The position numbers and the translations under genes are program-made. A DNA stretch of 64,000 bases from Myxococcus sp. RHSTA-1-4 (GTDB lineage Bacteria; Myxococcota; Myxococcia; Myxococcales; Myxococcaceae). Positions within the stretch are counted from its first letter, which is position 1. Every line of letters starts with the position of its first letter. Positions 61,256 through 64,000 of this stretch are shown piece after piece. Below the pieces are notes generated by a model. That model made no database searches. It saw only the letters and a program-made list of their open reading frames with translations, and was not told the origin of the DNA. The stretch is from positions 168,246 to 232,245 of the forward strand of contig NZ_JAIQDG010000018.1 of assembly GCF_020037125.1 (NCBI RefSeq), in the 5' to 3' direction.

Positions 61256-61648
61256 TCACTCCTCGTAGACGACGGTAGCGGGCTTCCCCTGGATCAGCGC
61301 ATCGAGCTCGGCCCTGCTCTTGACCAGGAAGGAGGAGTAGGTGGCCTCCACCCCGTCATACAGCTTCGTCACGTCCGAGCTCCCAGGGACGGCGGGGTCG
61401 GCGGCGCAGGAGACCACCTTCCGGACCCCGCCGAAGACCACCTCCACGGGCTTCCCATTCCAGCGAGTCCCCTCCTGTGATTCCTCCGCCCGGCCGAGTT
61501 CCTCGGCGCGAATGCGGGCCTCATCGAAATCACGCGCGAAGATGAGGAACACATTCTCCTGGATGGGGAAGGTCCTCTGCCGCCCACTCTTCAGGCGGAA
61601 GTACATGATGACGCTCGCCGCGAACCAGACCTTCTCCGGGCGCCCCAT
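61256..61648 (-). CDS. DUF4288 protein, candidate immunity protein of the RHS gene
   Basis: A 130-residue protein with the DUF4288 opening (KVWFAASVIMYFRLKSG) and a small alpha/beta body. Its ATG overlaps the RHS stop by one base (TGATG), so it is translationally coupled. A small gene immediately after an RHS toxin gene is usually its immunity gene. DUF4288 itself is of unknown function; the immunity role is inferred from position. Confidence 0.78.
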   Translation of the reverse strand: MGRPEKVWFAASVIMYFRLKSGRQRTFPIQENVFLIFARDFDEARIRAEELGRAEESQEGTRWNGKPVEVVFGGVRKVVSCAADPAVPGSSDVTKLYDGVEATYSSFLVKSRAELDALIQGKPATVVYEE

Positions 61649-64000
61649 CAGCCCCCCCCGCCGTTGCGCCGGCAGCCCATTGCCTTCTGCGCCTTCTTGA
61701 TCTTCTGGCGCTCGCCGCTATCCGTCGCCGAGTCATACAACCCCTTCAGCCAGGAGCAGGGGTCGGTGCCCTTCGGAAGCCGCCGGGCCGCGTCGACATA
61801 TTCATTGTCGATGCGCTGCTTGCCGCCCTTCGCCATCTCGCAGACATCGGGCGGCGCGGGAGGATCCATCGGAATGTCATCCGGTGGGTCCCACGGCATC
61901 GGGATACGCGGGCAACTGTCGCTGAGCGCGCAGTAGAGGAGGATTGCGGTTCCCACCGCGGCGCCCACCACGATCCCCGGGGGCCCCGCGACCGCGCCAC
62001 CGATTGCGCCAGCCACCGGATTCTCTCCGGTCGGGTCATTGTAGGTCAGCGGGTTGTTCGAGCCATACGCATACACGGGTAGGCTCTGTCCAAGCAGGGC
62101 GTACGCCTGCAGGGCCTCCGGCATCTGCGCCAGGGGCTCCTGCTGCAGGAACCTGCCCATGTCCGGGTCGTAGTAGCGCGCGCGGAAGTAGAAGAGGCCG
62201 GTGCCGTCTTCCTCCCGCCCCGTGAACGTCTGCGTGTTGCCCGCGCCGTCGCCCGTGCGCGTCGGCGCACCATATGGCGAGTAGGTGTACTCGGCCGTGA
62301 GGGCCCCCGTCTCGTCGGTGAGCGCCACCGTCGAGCCGAGCACGTCGGAGAGGAAGTCTCGCGAGCCCGCGGACGTGGACCGGCTGTACACCTCGTCCAG
62401 GCCAAAGCCCGTGAGGAGGCTGGCCGTCCCACCGCTGCTCTGCGTCTGGATGAAGTTGGCGCCGCTGTAGAGGTAGTCCTGGGTGACGCCCCCCACCGTC
62501 TTGCGCGAGCGTCGCCCTGTCGGCTCGTAGGCGAAGTCCGCGAGCGTGCCCGAGCTGGTGCTCACCTGCGCCAACTGGCCGCGCGTATTCCAGGTGTACG
62601 TGTTGATTCCGTCCGAGGTGAGGTTGCCATTGGCGTCGTGGGTCAGCGTGCGACCCTTCCAGGTCATCAACTGGCTCGCCGCGTCGTACACCGCCCCTGA
62701 GACGGCGTTGGGGAGCTGGGTGCGCGCGAAGGTGCCACCCACCGCGACACGGTTGCCCTCGGAGTCGTAGCCGTAGAGCAGGTCTCCGAGGGAGGTCGTG
62801 CCCATGACGTACTCGATGCGCTCGAGCTGGCCCGCCGCGTCGTAGGTGTACTTCTGGGACACTCCACCCGGGAGCACGGTGGAGGTACGCCGGCCCGCGG
62901 CGTCATACGTGAAGGACACCGTGCGGCCCCCCTGGGTGATGGACGTCAGCCGGTCCGCGTCATCGTACGCGTAGACAATCTGTGCCTGTCCCGTCGCGGT
63001 AAGGCTCGTCAGGCGGCCCGCGGCATCGTAGGCGTAGACGATAGTCCCGTTGGGCGACACCTCCTGCGTGAGCTGGTCGCGCGCGTCGTACGTGAGGGTG
63101 ATGACCGGCCCGAGGCTGTCCTCGACGCGAGTGAGCCGCCCGGCCCCGTCATAGATGGAAGCAATGGTATTGGCATAGGACTCGGGGCTCGAGGGTGTGG
63201 CGCCAAAGCCCTGCAGCACCATGCGCCCGGCGGAGTCGTAGGCCCAGCCGCTCACCTGGCCCTTCCGGTCCCGGAAGGACTTGGGGCGGCCCGCCGTGTC
63301 GTAGGTGTACACCTCCGTGCGCCCCAACGGGTCCATCCGCTCGGACAGCAGGCCGAGCGAGTTGTAGCTGTAGATGGTCTCCTTGCCACGCGCGTCCTGG
63401 GTGGCGATGACCCTGCCCGATTTGTCGTAGGTGAAGGTGGTGACGTGGCCGAGCGGGTTGGTGTGCCGCGTGAGCCGGTCCCTCGCGTCGTACTCGTACC
63501 GGTTCACATGGCCGGCGGGGCTGCGCTGAGCCACCATGCGCCCAAGCCCATCCCGGATGAACGTCGTCGTCCGGCCGGCCGCATCCGTCGTCGCGATGAG
63601 GTCCGCCCCTTCGTATGCATAGGAGATGGGCTCCTCAGAGCCCGCTCGCGACGTGAGGAGCCGTCCCTGCGTGTCATACGTGTACTGGGCGTATCTCCCC
63701 GTGGAATCCTCGAAGCGAGTGAGATTCCCCCGATCGTCGTACTGATACAGAGTCAGGTGACCGAGCGAGTCCTTGAAGCTGGAGACCCTGTTGTCCGGCC
63801 TGTACGTGTACTCCACCGTGAAGGCCTCGGGCGTGCCGGCCAGCTTCGTCACCTTCGTCACGTTGCCGCTCGCGTCGAACTCAAACTCGGTGCGCCGGCC
63901 CAACGAGTCCATCGTGCTTTGGAGGCGGCCGTTGGAAGATGCCAGCTCGAAGGTCGTCACCCGCTGCTCAGGCGTGCCCAGCGGATAGATGTCCTGGACG
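61648..64000 (-). CDS. RHS/YD-repeat protein with C-terminal variable domain (5' end outside window)
   Basis: At least 784 residues are seen and the frame stays open to the right edge. It is made of YD repeats (for example YDAAGRLTSL, YDARDQLTQE, YDGAGRLTRV), then the RHS core (LGSTVALTDETG, TGREEDGTGLFYFRARYYDPDMGRFL). After DPTGENPVAG comes a hydrophobic hairpin (VVGAAVGTAILLYCAL), a Pro/Asp-rich linker (MPWDPPDDIPMDPPAPPD) and about 65 Cys/Lys-rich residues ending MGCRRNGGGG. RHS shells encapsulate C-terminal toxins; this tail is not one I recognise. Confidence 0.9.
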   Translation of the reverse strand, partial: VQDIYPLGTPEQRVTTFELASSNGRLQSTMDSLGRRTEFEFDASGNVTKVTKLAGTPEAFTVEYTYRPDNRVSSFKDSLGHLTLYQYDDRGNLTRFEDSTGRYAQYTYDTQGRLLTSRAGSEEPISYAYEGADLIATTDAAGRTTTFIRDGLGRMVAQRSPAGHVNRYEYDARDRLTRHTNPLGHVTTFTYDKSGRVIATQDARGKETIYSYNSLGLLSERMDPLGRTEVYTYDTAGRPKSFRDRKGQVSGWAYDSAGRMVLQGFGATPSSPESYANTIASIYDGAGRLTRVEDSLGPVITLTYDARDQLTQEVSPNGTIVYAYDAAGRLTSLTATGQAQIVYAYDDADRLTSITQGGRTVSFTYDAAGRRTSTVLPGGVSQKYTYDAAGQLERIEYVMGTTSLGDLLYGYDSEGNRVAVGGTFARTQLPNAVSGAVYDAASQLMTWKGRTLTHDANGNLTSDGINTYTWNTRGQLAQVSTSSGTLADFAYEPTGRRSRKTVGGVTQDYLYSGANFIQTQSSGGTASLLTGFGLDEVYSRSTSAGSRDFLSDVLGSTVALTDETGALTAEYTYSPYGAPTRTGDGAGNTQTFTGREEDGTGLFYFRARYYDPDMGRFLQQEPLAQMPEALQAYALLGQSLPVYAYGSNNPLTYNDPTGENPVAGAIGGAVAGPPGIVVGAAVGTAILLYCALSDSCPRIPMPWDPPDDIPMDPPAPPDVCEMAKGGKQRIDNEYVDAARRLPKGTDPCSWLKGLYDSATDSGERQKIKKAQKAMGCRRNGGGG

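Overview
The window is high-GC, densely coded DNA from a delta-proteobacterium (Myxococcota), almost certainly family Myxococcaceae (Myxococcus, Corallococcus or Pyxidicoccus type). Supporting signs are the strong G/C bias at third codon positions, many outer-membrane lipoproteins and PEGA-domain proteins, a CarF/plasmanylethanolamine desaturase, a zinc-ribbon/GYF/TonB-like protein of the gliding-motility GltJ (AgmX) type, FtsY with an N-terminal membrane anchor, and RHS/YD-repeat protein genes. Genus and species cannot be fixed from the sequence alone. No rRNA, tRNA, CRISPR array or insertion sequence is visible. One housekeeping RNA, RNase P RNA, is present.

Layout. 1-3241: end of a lipoprotein gene, then a minus-strand operon pspA - substrate-binding-like protein - coiled-coil membrane protein. 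3478-7771: membrane histidine kinase, deoxyadenosine-type deaminase, cytidine deaminase, PilZ and SET-domain proteins. 7807-14078: pyrimidine-nucleoside phosphorylase, divergent from a complete BMP-family nucleoside ABC importer (lipoprotein, double ATPase, two permeases). 14079-14434: a non-coding stretch full of inverted repeats. 14435-15607: a histidine-kinase-like protein that has lost its phospho-acceptor histidine. 15626-19372: outer-membrane protein, phosphohexomutase, DksA-type zinc finger, deoxyribose-phosphate aldolase. 19484-22300: two tandem secreted ComEC-like metallo-beta-lactamase proteins plus a DUF3006 protein. 22347-28181: MFS transporter, GltJ-like protein, FYDLN acid protein, a 54-residue protein behind a good sigma-54 promoter match, cupredoxin-like lipoprotein, CdsZ-type zinc ribbon protein. 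28256-28656: rnpB. 28679-36707: lipoproteins, FtsY, M1-like peptidase, PEGA protein, processive glycosyltransferase. 37032-45470: Ddl, PEGA/charged-tail protein, S41 protease, hydrolase, and the ftsE-ftsX-envC division operon. 45571-51054: DASS transporter, a myxobacterial conserved protein, CarF, MurI, a triple-repeat lipoprotein. 51216-54496: tolQ-tolR-tolA-tolB. 54574-59316: aminotransferase, Ppx/GppA, MFS transporter, acyltransferase. 59393-64000: a more variable end with a small lipoprotein/helical protein pair, an AAA ATPase, and the 3' end of an RHS gene followed by a DUF4288 gene.

How the genes work together. Nucleoside uptake (9188-14078), deamination (cdd and the amidohydrolase), phosphorolysis (7807-9123), a possible sugar-phosphate mutase step (16342-18069) and deoxyribose-phosphate cleavage (18539-19372) would form a salvage/catabolic route to acetaldehyde and glyceraldehyde-3-phosphate. 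FtsEX-EnvC, Ddl, MurI, TolQRAB and the S41 protease are envelope and division functions. The most unusual items are the inverted-repeat cluster at 14108-14373, the pseudo-kinase after it, the tandem ComEC-like pair, and the toxin/immunity-like genes at the right end.
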